Positions 26,843-35,748 are shown, numbered from the stretch's first letter. The stretch is 64,000 bases of DNA from Mycobacterium ostraviense (GCF_002705925.1 NZ_NKRE01000001.1:943661-1007660), one strand, 5' to 3'. Notes: generated from the sequence alone by a model not told the origin. A program made the numbers and translations.

Positions 26843-27343
26843 ATGACAGCGCGCATCCTGGTCGCCGGAATCGGCAACATTTTCCTGGGGGACGACGGTT
26901 TCGGCTCCGAGGTGCTGCGCCACGCCGAGATTCCGCAGGACGGTTCGCAGGTGCGCGTCATCGACTACGGCATCCGCGGCATGCATCTGGCCTACGACCT
27001 GCTCGAGGGTTGGGACACCCTGGTGCTGGTCGACGCGGTGCCCAGCCGCGGCAATCCGGGCGCCTTGCACGTCTTCCAGGCCGATCATGACGAGTGGTTC
27101 GACCCGGCGAGCCTGGAGGCGCACAACATGGACCCGGCCACCGTCTTCGCGAACCTGAGGGCGCTGGGGGGCACGCCGCCCTACACCGTCGTCGTCGGGT
27201 GCGAGGCGGGTAGCGTCGAAGAAGGCATGGGGCTCAGCGAACCCGTCGCCAAGGCCGTCCCCCGCGCCGCCCGCGCGGTCGAGGAGATTGTCGCGGCGTT
27301 GCGAACGACCTCGGCCCCGGAAGCGATCCGAGAGGAGTGCTGA
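26843..27343 (+). CDS. Hydrogenase maturation endopeptidase (HyaD/HybD family)
   Basis: A 166-residue nickel-dependent protease that removes the C-terminal tail of HhyL after nickel insertion. The family fold starts ARILVAGIGNIFLGDDGFGSEVL. The second acidic position, Glu in HybD (DEGFG), is Asp here. A second acidic ligand lies in VLVDAVPS and the histidine in EAHNMDP. ATG 26843 is used. The stop is 2 bp before the hypC start. Confidence 0.9.
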   Translation: MTARILVAGIGNIFLGDDGFGSEVLRHAEIPQDGSQVRVIDYGIRGMHLAYDLLEGWDTLVLVDAVPSRGNPGALHVFQADHDEWFDPASLEAHNMDPATVFANLRALGGTPPYTVVVGCEAGSVEEGMGLSEPVAKAVPRAARAVEEIVAALRTTSAPEAIREEC

Positions 27344-27345
27344 TC

Positions 27346-27597
27346 ATGTGCCTGGGTATACCCGGTCAGGTGATCAGCATGCTCGACGGCTACGAGGGGC
27401 AGCTGGCACTGGTCGATGTCACCGGCGAGCAGCGCAAAGTCAACGTGGGCATGCTTCCGGAGGAGACGTTCGCACCCGGTGACTGGGTGATCATTCACCT
27501 GGGCTTCGTGGTCGAGAAGACCGACCGGGCCGGAGCCGAGCAGGCGATGGCCGGCCTGGAGCTGATGGGGCGGGGCCGCGATCCCGATGGCGATTGA
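27346..27597 (+). CDS. hypC: Hydrogenase assembly chaperone HypC (first copy)
   Basis: An 83-residue chaperone that carries the Fe(CN)2CO unit with HypD and escorts the large subunit. It begins MCLGIPGQVISM. Cys2, exposed after Met removal, is essential, which sets ATG 27346 as the start; AGAGGAG lies upstream. The barrel ends with GDWVIIHLGFVVEKTD. A second hypC occurs in the same operon at 32447. The 3' end overlaps the first hypF start by 11 bp. Confidence 0.93.
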   Translation: MCLGIPGQVISMLDGYEGQLALVDVTGEQRKVNVGMLPEETFAPGDWVIIHLGFVVEKTDRAGAEQAMAGLELMGRGRDPDGD

Positions 27598-29947
27598 CAT
27601 GACCGACACGCCCTTGTTGCTGCGCTCCGACGACTTTCGGCGGCGCATCACCGTCACCGGTGTCGTCCAAGGGGTCGGTTTTCGTCCGTTCGTCCACGTG
27701 CTGGCCACCGAGCTGGGCCTGGCCGGGTTCGTCGGCAACGATTCCGGCGCCGTCTTCATGGAGGTGCAGGGCGGGCGCGCTCAGCTCGACGAGTTCGCCC
27801 GCCGGTTGCGTGCCGAGGCGCCGCCGCTGGCTCGGATCAGCTCGGTCTCGGTGACCGAGATTGCAACCGAGACAAGCACATCCGGGTTCCGGATCGTGGC
27901 CAGCCAGTCGGTCGGCGGTGCCACGACGCCGATTCCCCCCGATGTCGCGGTGTGCGACGACTGCATCGCCGAATTGTTCGACCCCCGCGACCGCCGCTAC
28001 CGGCACCCGTTCATCACCTGCACCAACTGCGGGCCACGGTTCACCGTGATCCGCACGCTGCCCTATGACCGCCCGGGTACCACCATGGCGGGGTTCGCCA
28101 TGTGCGAGCGCTGCGCCGCCGAATACCACGACCCCTGCGATCGCCGGTTCCACGCGCAGCCGATCGCCTGCCCGGACTGCGGGCCGGCGCTGTGGTTTCG
28201 GTCAGCCGCCGGGCGGGTTCGCGGCTCCGACGCGGCGCTGGCGGCCACCCAACGGGCGCTGGCAGCCGGCGCGGTGGTCGCCATCAAGGGGATCGGCGGT
28301 TACCACCTGGCCTGCGCGGTCGACGACGACGCGGTGGTGTGTTCGCTGCGGTCACGAAAGGCGCGGGGCGCCAAGCCGTTCGCTATGCTGGTGCGCGATC
28401 TGGACGTGGCCCGCCGCTACGCTCACGTCGACGACACCGAGGCGGCGGTGTTGTCCGGTCCGGCCCGGCCCATCGTGTTGCTGCGCCGGCGCGACACCGC
28501 CGCGGTGGCCGACTCCGTTGCGCCCGGCAGCCCGCTGCTCGGGCTGATGTTGCCCTACTCCCCCATCCATCACCTGCTGCTGGCGCCGGTGCCCGGTGGC
28601 CGCGGCCCGGTACCCGACGCGCTGGTGCTGACCAGCGCCAACCGGTCCGACGAGCCCATCTGTTTCACCGACGCCGATGCGGCAGAGCGACTTTCGCCGC
28701 TCTGCGATGCGGTGCTCGACCACGACCGTCCCATCCACGTGCCCTGTGACGACTCGGTGGTGCGGGTGCTCAGCGAGGGCGGGTCGAGCCGCGAACTGCC
28801 GATCCGCCGCTCCCGCGGCTACGCGCCGCTGCCGATCGAGCTCGGGTGCGACGGCCCGGCCGTTTTGGCGGCGGGCGGGGAACTGAAGAACACGTTCTGC
28901 CTCACCGATGGCCGGCGCGCGTACCTGTCCGCCCACATCGGCGACATGGGTACCTGGGAGACGCTGCGCGCGTTCGAGCGCGCGGTGCGCCAGCTCAGCG
29001 AAATACGCGGTGAACCACAGCGTTTGGCTGCCGATCTGCATCCTGGGTATCACACCCGCGGTTGGGCGGAGCGCCACGCCGGCGACCGACCGCTCGATCT
29101 GATCCAGCACCACCATGCGCACGTGGTGTCGCTGCTGGCCGAACACGGGCGCCTCGGCGAACCCGTCGTCGGAGTCTCCTTCGACGGCACCGGTTACGGC
29201 TGCGATGCCACCATCTGGGGCGGGGAGATCCTGGTCCTCGGCCGCGACAGTCACCGCTTCGTCCGGGCCGGGCACCTGTTGCCGGTGCGGCTGCCCGGAG
29301 GCGACGCCGCGGTGCGCAATCCCTGGCGGATGGCGCTGGCGCAGCTGTGGCAGGCCGACCTCGACTGGACCCCGGATCTGGCGCCGGTCGCCGTCGCGAC
29401 GCCCGGCGAATTACGGCTCATTCGTTCGCAATTGGAGAGCGGCGCCGGCTGTGTGCCGTGTTCGAGCATGGGCCGGTTGTTCGACGCGGTCGCGTCGATG
29501 CTCGGGGTGCGCCACCGGATCGACTACGAAGGCCAGGCCGCGATCGAACTGGAAGCGCTGGCCGAGACGGCTGGTGACCGGGCCGGGCCGTCGCTGCCCT
29601 TGACGGTGCGGACCGACGGGGTCATCGATCCGGCCACCATGGTGCAAACCATGGTGTCGGCCCTGCGCGCCGGCACCCAACCGGCGCTGCTGGCCGCAAG
29701 TTTCCACCGAGCGGTCGCCGACGCCGTCGCCAAGGTGGTCGCCCAGGTGGCCGGCGGCGTGCGGCTGGTCGGCCTGACCGGTGGGGTGTTCCAGAACGTC
29801 CTGCTGCTGCGTGGGTGCCGGGAACGGTTGCAGCACATGAGTTTCGAGGTGTTAACCCACCACACGGTGCCGCCCAACGACGGCGGGTTGGCGCTCGGTC
29901 AGGCCGTGATTTCGATGCTGACCGGGGCGGAGGCGGCCGAGCAATGA
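27587..29947 (+). CDS. hypF: Carbamoyltransferase HypF
   Basis: A 786-residue enzyme that converts carbamoyl phosphate to the thiocarboxamide on HypE, the precursor of the cyanide ligands. The acylphosphatase domain comes first (TGVVQGVGFRPFVH). Two zinc-finger motifs follow: CDDCIAEL with ITCTNCGPRF, and CERCAAEYHDPCD with IACPDCGP. Next are a YrdC-like domain (GAVVAIKGIGGYHLACAVD, KPFAMLVRD) and a Kae1-like domain (QHHHAHVVSLLAEHG, VGLTGGVFQN). The second in-frame ATG (27599), one base after the hypC stop, is an alternative start. Confidence 0.94.
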   Translation: MAIDMTDTPLLLRSDDFRRRITVTGVVQGVGFRPFVHVLATELGLAGFVGNDSGAVFMEVQGGRAQLDEFARRLRAEAPPLARISSVSVTEIATETSTSGFRIVASQSVGGATTPIPPDVAVCDDCIAELFDPRDRRYRHPFITCTNCGPRFTVIRTLPYDRPGTTMAGFAMCERCAAEYHDPCDRRFHAQPIACPDCGPALWFRSAAGRVRGSDAALAATQRALAAGAVVAIKGIGGYHLACAVDDDAVVCSLRSRKARGAKPFAMLVRDLDVARRYAHVDDTEAAVLSGPARPIVLLRRRDTAAVADSVAPGSPLLGLMLPYSPIHHLLLAPVPGGRGPVPDALVLTSANRSDEPICFTDADAAERLSPLCDAVLDHDRPIHVPCDDSVVRVLSEGGSSRELPIRRSRGYAPLPIELGCDGPAVLAAGGELKNTFCLTDGRRAYLSAHIGDMGTWETLRAFERAVRQLSEIRGEPQRLAADLHPGYHTRGWAERHAGDRPLDLIQHHHAHVVSLLAEHGRLGEPVVGVSFDGTGYGCDATIWGGEILVLGRDSHRFVRAGHLLPVRLPGGDAAVRNPWRMALAQLWQADLDWTPDLAPVAVATPGELRLIRSQLESGAGCVPCSSMGRLFDAVASMLGVRHRIDYEGQAAIELEALAETAGDRAGPSLPLTVRTDGVIDPATMVQTMVSALRAGTQPALLAASFHRAVADAVAKVVAQVAGGVRLVGLTGGVFQNVLLLRGCRERLQHMSFEVLTHHTVPPNDGGLALGQAVISMLTGAEAAEQ

Positions 29948-30660
29948 GCATTCCCACCGCCATCGACCGCGGACTCAGTGCCGAGTTGGCCGCCGACCTG
30001 GCAGCCACCGCTTTCACGCTGGCCAAGCGGTTCGCCGCGGGAGCCACCATGTGGTCGATCGCGCCGTCGTGGGAACCGCATGCCCTGCACATCGCGGTCG
30101 AGTTCGTCCATCCGGTGATCATGGGCAAACGCGCCCTGCCCGCGGTGGCCCTGACCGGACCCGACCTGGTGGATCTGGTGCGGGTATCGGTGCGGCCCGG
30201 CGACATCGTCGTCGCGGTCGCCGGCGCCGAGCAGCCGGACGTACGCTCGATCATGCGACGCGGTCCGGCCTGGGGTGCCACCACGCTGTGGATCGGTAGC
30301 GGTGAGCGCCCGAAACCCGGCGCGGCCGACCACGTGTTGTGGCTTGACGACCTCGACCCGCGGGTGCCCGCGACCGGTGGCTTCGTGCTCCTCTATCACG
30401 TGTTGTGGGAGCTGACGCATGTGTGTTTCGAGCATCCAGGGCTACTCAAACCTGAATGCGCAGACGAGGTTTGCGTCACCTGTAGCGACGAGGGGCGCCT
30501 GGGCGAGGTGGTGGCCGCTACGGCCGACGGGCTGGCCGCCGTGCGCACCGCGCGCGGCGTCGAGGATGTGGTGACCACGCTGGTCGGCCCGGTCGCGGCC
30601 GGAGATCTGGTGCTGGTGCATGCCGGCACGGCCCTCAGCCGCCTCGAGGAGGACGCCTGA
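29944..30660 (+). CDS. SIS-domain protein fused to a HypC-like domain
   Basis: A 238-residue protein with two parts. Residues 1 to about 165 form an SIS-type sugar-phosphate-binding fold (AATAFTLAKRFAAGATMW, PGDIVVAVAGAEQPD, WGATTLWIGSGER). Residues about 170-238 resemble HypC: an internal DEVCVTCSDEGRLGEVV in place of MCLGIPG, then GVEDVVTTLVGPVAAGDLVLVHAGTALSRL. The HypC-like cysteine is internal here, so it cannot act as a free N-terminal Cys. ATG 29944 overlaps hypF by 4 bp. A second SIS gene starts 1 base inside its stop. Function unknown; a link to assembly of the metal site is inferred from the fusion. Confidence 0.75.
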   Translation: MSIPTAIDRGLSAELAADLAATAFTLAKRFAAGATMWSIAPSWEPHALHIAVEFVHPVIMGKRALPAVALTGPDLVDLVRVSVRPGDIVVAVAGAEQPDVRSIMRRGPAWGATTLWIGSGERPKPGAADHVLWLDDLDPRVPATGGFVLLYHVLWELTHVCFEHPGLLKPECADEVCVTCSDEGRLGEVVAATADGLAAVRTARGVEDVVTTLVGPVAAGDLVLVHAGTALSRLEEDA

Positions 30661-31322
30661 TGAGCGACGAGCCGACCAACTTCCTGTATCCGTTCATCGA
30701 TGCGCAGGAGGAAAACCCCGAATCGCTGCTGGCCGACCTGGCCGCGTCGGCGCAGGCGAAGGCCGCCGAAAGCCTGGCGCTGCGCCGCCGCACGCTGGAA
30801 GCCAACGCCGACCTGTTGGCGGCAGCCGCCACCGAAATGGCGCGCCGGTTCGCGGCGGGCGGGCGGCTGTTCACCTTCGGAAACGGCGGCAGCTGCACCG
30901 ATTCCACCACCCTGGCGCGGCTGTTCGCCCGGCCGCCGATCGGCACGCCGCTGCCGGCCTGGTCGTTGACCGCCGACCAGGCGATACTCACCGCCTTGGG
31001 CAACGACGTCGGATTCGACCTGGTATTCGCCCGCCAGCTGATCGCCCGGGCACGCGACGGCGACATCGCGATCGCCATGTCGACCAGCGGCAATTCGCCT
31101 AATCTGCTGACCGCGCTCGCCGAGGCGCGTCAGCGGGGCCTGTACACCATCGGCTTCGCCGGATATGACGGCGGCGCCTTCGCCGACAACCCCAATGTGG
31201 ACACCTGCTTCATCGTTCGGTCACAAAGCGTGCACCGGATCCAGGAATCGCAGGCGCTGCTGGGCTATCAACTGTGGGTGGCGGTCCACGAACGGGGCAG
31301 CCGGGATCGAGGGGCCGCATGA
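30660..31322 (+). CDS. SIS-domain phosphosugar-binding protein (GmhA-like) of the hydrogenase operon
   Basis: A 220-residue protein of the phosphoheptose-isomerase-like SIS group. Recognisable segments are GRLFTFGNGGSCTDSTTLARLF, IAMSTSGNSPNLLTAL and QSVHRIQESQALLGYQLW, which correspond to the phosphate-binding loop and the helix with the catalytic His/Glu region of GmhA. It has no place in cell-wall heptose synthesis in this operon. It overlaps the SIS-HypC gene by 1 base and hypE by 4, so the three are coupled. It may form a heterodimer with the SIS half of the fusion protein (inferred). Confidence 0.8.
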   Translation: MSDEPTNFLYPFIDAQEENPESLLADLAASAQAKAAESLALRRRTLEANADLLAAAATEMARRFAAGGRLFTFGNGGSCTDSTTLARLFARPPIGTPLPAWSLTADQAILTALGNDVGFDLVFARQLIARARDGDIAIAMSTSGNSPNLLTALAEARQRGLYTIGFAGYDGGAFADNPNVDTCFIVRSQSVHRIQESQALLGYQLWVAVHERGSRDRGAA

Positions 31323-32428
31323 GCCGCGCCGGCGACTATCTCTCGTCAGGACCGCGTTTTGCCGAGGGCGAGGTCATCGAGCGCATCGAGTCGTTCCGCC
31401 GGCGGCGGCCCCGGCTGCTCGACGAGCACGTCACCCTGGCCCACGGAGCCGGGGGCAAAGCCTCGGCGGCGCTGGTCGATGCGGTCTTCCTGGAGGCGTT
31501 CCGCAACCCGACGCTGGAGTCGCTGGGCGACGCCGCGGTGCTCCCGTTGCCCAGCGGTGAGCGTGTCGCCATGTCCACCGATTCATTCGTGGTGGCGCCC
31601 AGGCGTTTTCCCGGTGGCTCGGTCGGCGCGCTGGCCGTGCACGGAACCTGCAACGACGTGGCGATGGCCGGCGCCGTGCCGTCCTGGATCTCGGCGGCCT
31701 TCGTGCTCGAAGAGGGCTTCCCGATCGCCGAACTCAAAGAAATCGTCGCCGACATGGCGGCCGCGGCCGCCGAGGCCGGGGTGCAGATCGTCACCGGCGA
31801 CACCAAGGTGGTGCCCAGGGGCGCCGCCGACGGCCTGTTCATCACCACCACCGGAACCGGGATCATTCCCGCCGGGCGGCAGCTGTCCGCCGGCGCGGTG
31901 CGTGCCGGCGACAAGGTGTTGCTGTCGGGATCGATGGGCGATCACGGCATGGCCGTGATGCTGGCCCGCGGCGATCTGGCCATCGAGGCCGACATCGCTT
32001 CCGACACCGCCTCGCTCAGCCCGTTGGTGGAACTGCTGATGGCGGCCGCGCCGTCGACCCGCTGGCTGCGCGATGCCACCCGCGGCGGGGTGGGCACCGT
32101 CTGCAACGAACTGGCCCAGGCCTGCGGACTCGGGGTGTTGCTGGAGGAGGAGCGGCTTCCGGTGGCACCCATGGTCAACGGCGCGTGTGAGCTGCTGGGT
32201 ATCGACCCGCTCTATGTCGCCAACGAAGGCAAGTTCGTCGCCGTCGTCGCACCGGAGGAAGCCGAACCCGGGCTGGCCGCGGTGCGCTCGCATCCGCTGG
32301 GCGCCGATGCCGCCGAAGTGGGCGAAATCGTCGCCGAACCGGCCGAAACCGTGATACTGCGAACCGGATTCGGCGGTACCCGGATCGTCGACATGCTGGT
32401 CGGCGATCCGTTGCCGCGAATCTGCTGA
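31319..32428 (+). CDS. hypE: Hydrogenase maturation protein HypE
   Basis: A 369-residue ATP-dependent dehydratase that turns the HypF-made thiocarboxamide into thiocyanate for the iron site. The AIR-synthase fold is evident: ITLAHGAGGK-like LAHGAGGKASAALV, LGDAAVL, DSFVVAPRRFPGGSVG, GDTKVV, and RDATRGGVGTVCNELA. The protein ends PRIC, the invariant HypE tail whose cysteine carries the carbamoyl group. ATG 31319 overlaps the SIS gene. The next gene, hypC, is 18 bp downstream. Confidence 0.95.
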   Translation: MSRAGDYLSSGPRFAEGEVIERIESFRRRRPRLLDEHVTLAHGAGGKASAALVDAVFLEAFRNPTLESLGDAAVLPLPSGERVAMSTDSFVVAPRRFPGGSVGALAVHGTCNDVAMAGAVPSWISAAFVLEEGFPIAELKEIVADMAAAAAEAGVQIVTGDTKVVPRGAADGLFITTTGTGIIPAGRQLSAGAVRAGDKVLLSGSMGDHGMAVMLARGDLAIEADIASDTASLSPLVELLMAAAPSTRWLRDATRGGVGTVCNELAQACGLGVLLEEERLPVAPMVNGACELLGIDPLYVANEGKFVAVVAPEEAEPGLAAVRSHPLGADAAEVGEIVAEPAETVILRTGFGGTRIVDMLVGDPLPRIC

Positions 32429-32446
32429 CCTGGGAAAGGAACTGAC

Positions 32447-32719
32447 ATGTGCCTGGGTATTCCGGGGCGGATCGTCGAGATCACCGACCCGGCAAACTAT
32501 CTGGCGAAGGTCGACGTCAGCGGAGTGCAGCGGATGATCAGCGTGCGGCTACTCGACGAGGACATGCCGGCACCGGACGACTGGGTGCTCATCCACGTCG
32601 GTTTCGCGATGGCCAAGATCGACGAGACCGAGGCGCTGCTCACCCTGGACGCGATCCAGAAGCTGGGCGATGCCTACACCACCGAAATGCAAGCCTTCGA
32701 TTCGTCGGCGATCATCTGA
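32447..32719 (+). CDS. hypC: Hydrogenase assembly chaperone HypC (second copy)
   Basis: A 90-residue HypC/HupF protein starting MCLGIPGRIVEITDPANYLAKVDV, with GGGAAAGGAA upstream. It differs from the first copy in the middle (GVQRMISVRLLDEDMPAPDD) and in a longer acidic tail. Position between hypE and hypD suggests that this is the copy dedicated to the HypCD complex, while the first, beside the protease, may be the large-subunit chaperone. That division is inferred. Confidence 0.93.
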   Translation: MCLGIPGRIVEITDPANYLAKVDVSGVQRMISVRLLDEDMPAPDDWVLIHVGFAMAKIDETEALLTLDAIQKLGDAYTTEMQAFDSSAII

Positions 32720-32735
32720 ACAGGGGTGCCACACC

Positions 32736-33875
32736 ATGAAATTCGTTGACGAATTCCGCGACCCGGCCGCGGCGCGCAAACTGCTGACGGTGATCGAGCA
32801 TCTGGCCGGCTCCGGCCCCGAACACTTCAAGTTCATGGAGGTCTGCGGCGGGCATACCCACACCATCTATCGGCACGGGATCGAACATCTGCTGCCCGAC
32901 AACGTCGAACTGGTGCATGGCCCCGGTTGCCCGGTGTGCGTGATCCCGATGGGCCGCATCGACGATGCCATGTGGCTGGCCGGCCAGCTCGACGTCGTCT
33001 TCACCTGCTTCGGCGACATGATGCGAGTGCCCGGCTCGGCCGGCAGCTTGCTGGACGCCAAGGCTCGCGGCGCCGACGTGCGCTTCGTCTATTCGCCGTT
33101 GGACGCGCTCAAGATCGCGGTCGACAACCCGGACAAGCAGGTGGTGTTCTTCGCGATCGGCTTCGAGACCACCGCGCCGTCGACGGCGGTCACGCTGGTG
33201 CGAGCCCGCGACCTTGGGCTGCCCAACTTCAGTGTGTTCTGCAACCACGTGACCATCGTGCCGCCGATCAAGGCCATCCTGGAATCACCGGACCTGCGGC
33301 TGTCGGGCTTCATTGGCCCCGGCCATGTTTCGACCGTCGTCGGCAACCGGCCGTACCGGTTCGTGCCGCAGGTGTACGGAAAGCCGTTGGTGGTCTCCGG
33401 GTTTGAGCCGCTGGACATCCTGGCGTCGGTCGCGATGCTGCTGCGCCAGATCCGTGAGGGCCGCTGCGAGGTGGAAAACCAGTACAAGCGGGTGGTGCCC
33501 GAACAGGGCAATCCGGCCGCACTGGCGCTGATGGGCAAGGTGTTCGCATTGCGTCCGCACTTCGAATGGCGCGGGCTGGGTTTCATCTCGCAGAGCGCGC
33601 TGCGGCTGCACGACGATTTCGCCGGCTTCGACACCGAACTGCGGTTCGCGATGCCCGGGGTGCGGGTGGCCGACCCGAAAGCGTGCCAGTGCGGTGAGGT
33701 GCTCAAGGGTGTGCTCAAGCCCTGGGAATGCAAGGTTTTCGGCACCGCGTGCACCCCGGAGACACCGATCGGCACCTGCATGGTGTCCCCGGAGGGAGCA
33801 TGTGCGGCCTACTACAACTTCGGTCGCATGCACCGTGACGCCGTCAAGTTGGTGGGGTCCTCGGGACGGGGGTGA
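32736..33875 (+). CDS. hypD: Hydrogenase maturation protein HypD
   Basis: A 379-residue iron-sulfur scaffold on which Fe(CN)2CO is built with HypC. Conserved motifs are FMEVCGGHTHTIYRHGI, GPGCPVCVIPMG, FFAIGFETTAPST and GPGHVSTVVG. A C-terminal cluster-binding region has CQCGEVLKG, WECKVFGTACTP and GTCMVSPEGACAAYY. ATG 32736 begins MKFVDEFRDP. The stop overlaps the following gene by 4 bp. No HypX, the enzyme that makes the CO ligand under air in some bacteria, is present in the window. Confidence 0.95.
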   Translation: MKFVDEFRDPAAARKLLTVIEHLAGSGPEHFKFMEVCGGHTHTIYRHGIEHLLPDNVELVHGPGCPVCVIPMGRIDDAMWLAGQLDVVFTCFGDMMRVPGSAGSLLDAKARGADVRFVYSPLDALKIAVDNPDKQVVFFAIGFETTAPSTAVTLVRARDLGLPNFSVFCNHVTIVPPIKAILESPDLRLSGFIGPGHVSTVVGNRPYRFVPQVYGKPLVVSGFEPLDILASVAMLLRQIREGRCEVENQYKRVVPEQGNPAALALMGKVFALRPHFEWRGLGFISQSALRLHDDFAGFDTELRFAMPGVRVADPKACQCGEVLKGVLKPWECKVFGTACTPETPIGTCMVSPEGACAAYYNFGRMHRDAVKLVGSSGRG

Positions 33876-34627
33876 CGGTGGCCGACGCGATCAGCCGCGA
33901 CCTCGAGCCGGGCACCGAGATGTTCGCCCGGTATGCCTATGCCCCTAACGCGCTGGGTTATTGTGGTCCCCCGCTGGGAGCCACCCTGCGCGACGGCTCG
34001 GCCGACGACGTGCGGGTGGCGGCGACGAAGTTCTCCGGGGCCTGGCCGTACCTGCGCGTGCTGTCACGGCTGACCGGCATCGCCGACCCGCTGGACTACC
34101 GGCTGGTCGAATCGTATTGGCTCGGCGGCGGCGTCGGCGCCGACGTCGATCCCGGCCGGTTCTTCGAGGAACTGCTGGCCATCATCGGCCCGCAGGCGGG
34201 ACGCTACTGGTCGCACCTCCCGCAGCTGGCCGACGAGGCCGCCGCCAATCACTGCTTTCACGTCTTCGGCGTCTATCCGTGGACCCGGTTTCTGGGCCGG
34301 GGCATGGACGAGCACCCGTTGAGCGTCTTGGACAACTGCCGGATCACCTGGGGCACAGTCCTTTCCCGCACCGGCGATGCCGTCGAAATCCACTGCCGAA
34401 GGCTGGTTTGGAACGGCGCGACGCTGGAGCTGTCAGAGCCCTCGCCACGGGTACTCGACGTCTGGGCCGACGGGTACAGCGCCGTTCCCGACGTCGCCGC
34501 CGGCGACGACGTCGCCGTGCACTGGGGCCGGCTGTGCGGGCGGCTATGGCCGCACCAGCTGCGCGCGCTGGCCGACAGCACCGACCGACAACTGCGGGTG
34601 ACCAGCCGGCGCCTGGCGCCGGTCTAG
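33872..34627 (+). CDS. Hydrogenase-associated protein of the DUF6390 type
   Basis: A 251-residue soluble protein of unknown function. It begins (GTG 33872) MTVADAISRDLEPGTEMFARYAYAPNALGYCGPP. The middle is helical (KFSGAWPYLRVLSRLTGI, YRLVESYWLGGGVGADVDPGRFFEELL) and the C-terminal half is beta-rich (DNCRITWGTVLSRTGDAVEIHCRRLVW). No nucleotide- or metal-binding motif is obvious. Coupled by 4 bp to hypD and by 1 bp to the phosphatase-like gene, so it belongs to the same transcript. Confidence 0.65.
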   Translation: MTVADAISRDLEPGTEMFARYAYAPNALGYCGPPLGATLRDGSADDVRVAATKFSGAWPYLRVLSRLTGIADPLDYRLVESYWLGGGVGADVDPGRFFEELLAIIGPQAGRYWSHLPQLADEAAANHCFHVFGVYPWTRFLGRGMDEHPLSVLDNCRITWGTVLSRTGDAVEIHCRRLVWNGATLELSEPSPRVLDVWADGYSAVPDVAAGDDVAVHWGRLCGRLWPHQLRALADSTDRQLRVTSRRLAPV

Positions 34628-35748
34628 TGGTGCTCGGTTCGATCTGCGACGTGCTGCCCGCCGCGGCCGCGCTGCTCGGGGTCTCCGCAGCGGTCGACAA
34701 GCTGGGGATTGCGGACCGCGTCGGCCGGGTCGATCGCGTCCTGGTGATCCTCGTCGACGGGTTGGGCTGGCACCTGCTGCCCGAATTGGCCGGCGACGCA
34801 CCGCTTCTCGCCGCGGTCCTGGCCGGTGCCACCGGGCGGCTCAGCCAGCTCGTGTGCACGTTCCCGTCCACCACCCCCACCAACCTGGTCTCCTTGACCA
34901 CCGGAGCCCAGCCCGGCGAGCATGGCATCCTGGGCTTCACGCTCAATATCCCGGGTACCGGCACGGTGCTCAATCACATCCGGTGGCGCGACGATCCGCC
35001 GCACACCCAATGGCAACCGCTGCCCACCTGGTTCGAGCGACTGGCCCGGGCCGGCGTCGAGGTGCGCGCCGTGCTGCCGCAGTGGTTAGTCGGCAGCGGG
35101 CTGACCGCCGCGGCATACCGGGGGGCGCAACTTCGCGCGGCGTATCAGGACCAGGACTACGTCGAGCAGATCGCCGACGAGTTGGCTGCGGCGCCCGGGC
35201 TGGTCTACGGCTACACCGCCGAACTCGACACTGCGGCGCACCTATTCGGCCTCGGTTCGCAGCAATGGCACGCCGCGGCGAGCAGCGTCGACGACCTACT
35301 GACCCGGCTGGTCGAGGCGCTGCCCCCGGATGCGGCGCTGCTGGTGACCGCCGACCATGGCGGTCTCAACGTGCCCGCGGTTGCGCGGCTCGATCTCGAT
35401 GCCGACCCGCGGCTGACGGCGGGAATCCGGGTGGTCGCCGGCGAACCGCGGGTGCGCTACCTGCACACCCAACCCGGCGCCACCGCCGATGTGCTGGCCA
35501 CCTGGAGAGAAGTGCTGGCCGGCCGGGCGGACGTGCACAGCCGCCAGGAGGCGGTGGCGACGGGACTGTTCGGCCGGGTGACCCCGCGGCACCTGCCGCG
35601 GATCGGCGACGTCGTGGTCATCTGCCGCGGCGAAACGGCCGTGCTGGCAACCGGCCACGAGCCTCCGGAAACGGCCCGGCTCATCGGTTTTCACGGTGCG
35701 GCCACGGACGCCGAGATGGCCATCCCGCTGATCGCCTTCGGGGTCTGA
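34627..35748 (+). CDS. Alkaline-phosphatase-superfamily phosphodiesterase/pyrophosphatase-like protein
   Basis: A 373-residue protein of the nucleotide pyrophosphatase/phosphodiesterase (AP superfamily) type. The metal ligands and nucleophile are recognisable: LVILVDGLGW (Asp), TFPSTTPTNLVSLTTG (Thr nucleophile region), ELDTAAHLFG (Asp and His), and TADHGG (Asp-His). No signal peptide is seen, so it is probably cytosolic. GTG 34627 shares a base with the previous stop; GTG 34630 is an alternative. It is the last gene of the operon. A phosphodiester or nucleotide-sugar substrate is possible, and its link to the hydrogenase is known only from position here. Confidence 0.78.
   Translation: MVLGSICDVLPAAAALLGVSAAVDKLGIADRVGRVDRVLVILVDGLGWHLLPELAGDAPLLAAVLAGATGRLSQLVCTFPSTTPTNLVSLTTGAQPGEHGILGFTLNIPGTGTVLNHIRWRDDPPHTQWQPLPTWFERLARAGVEVRAVLPQWLVGSGLTAAAYRGAQLRAAYQDQDYVEQIADELAAAPGLVYGYTAELDTAAHLFGLGSQQWHAAASSVDDLLTRLVEALPPDAALLVTADHGGLNVPAVARLDLDADPRLTAGIRVVAGEPRVRYLHTQPGATADVLATWREVLAGRADVHSRQEAVATGLFGRVTPRHLPRIGDVVVICRGETAVLATGHEPPETARLIGFHGAATDAEMAIPLIAFGV

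Noticed and set aside
33961..34626. N-terminal extension of the phosphatase-like frame across the preceding gene
   Set aside because: The first 222 codons are arginine-rich shadow of the DUF6390-like gene. The family homology begins after GTG 34627.
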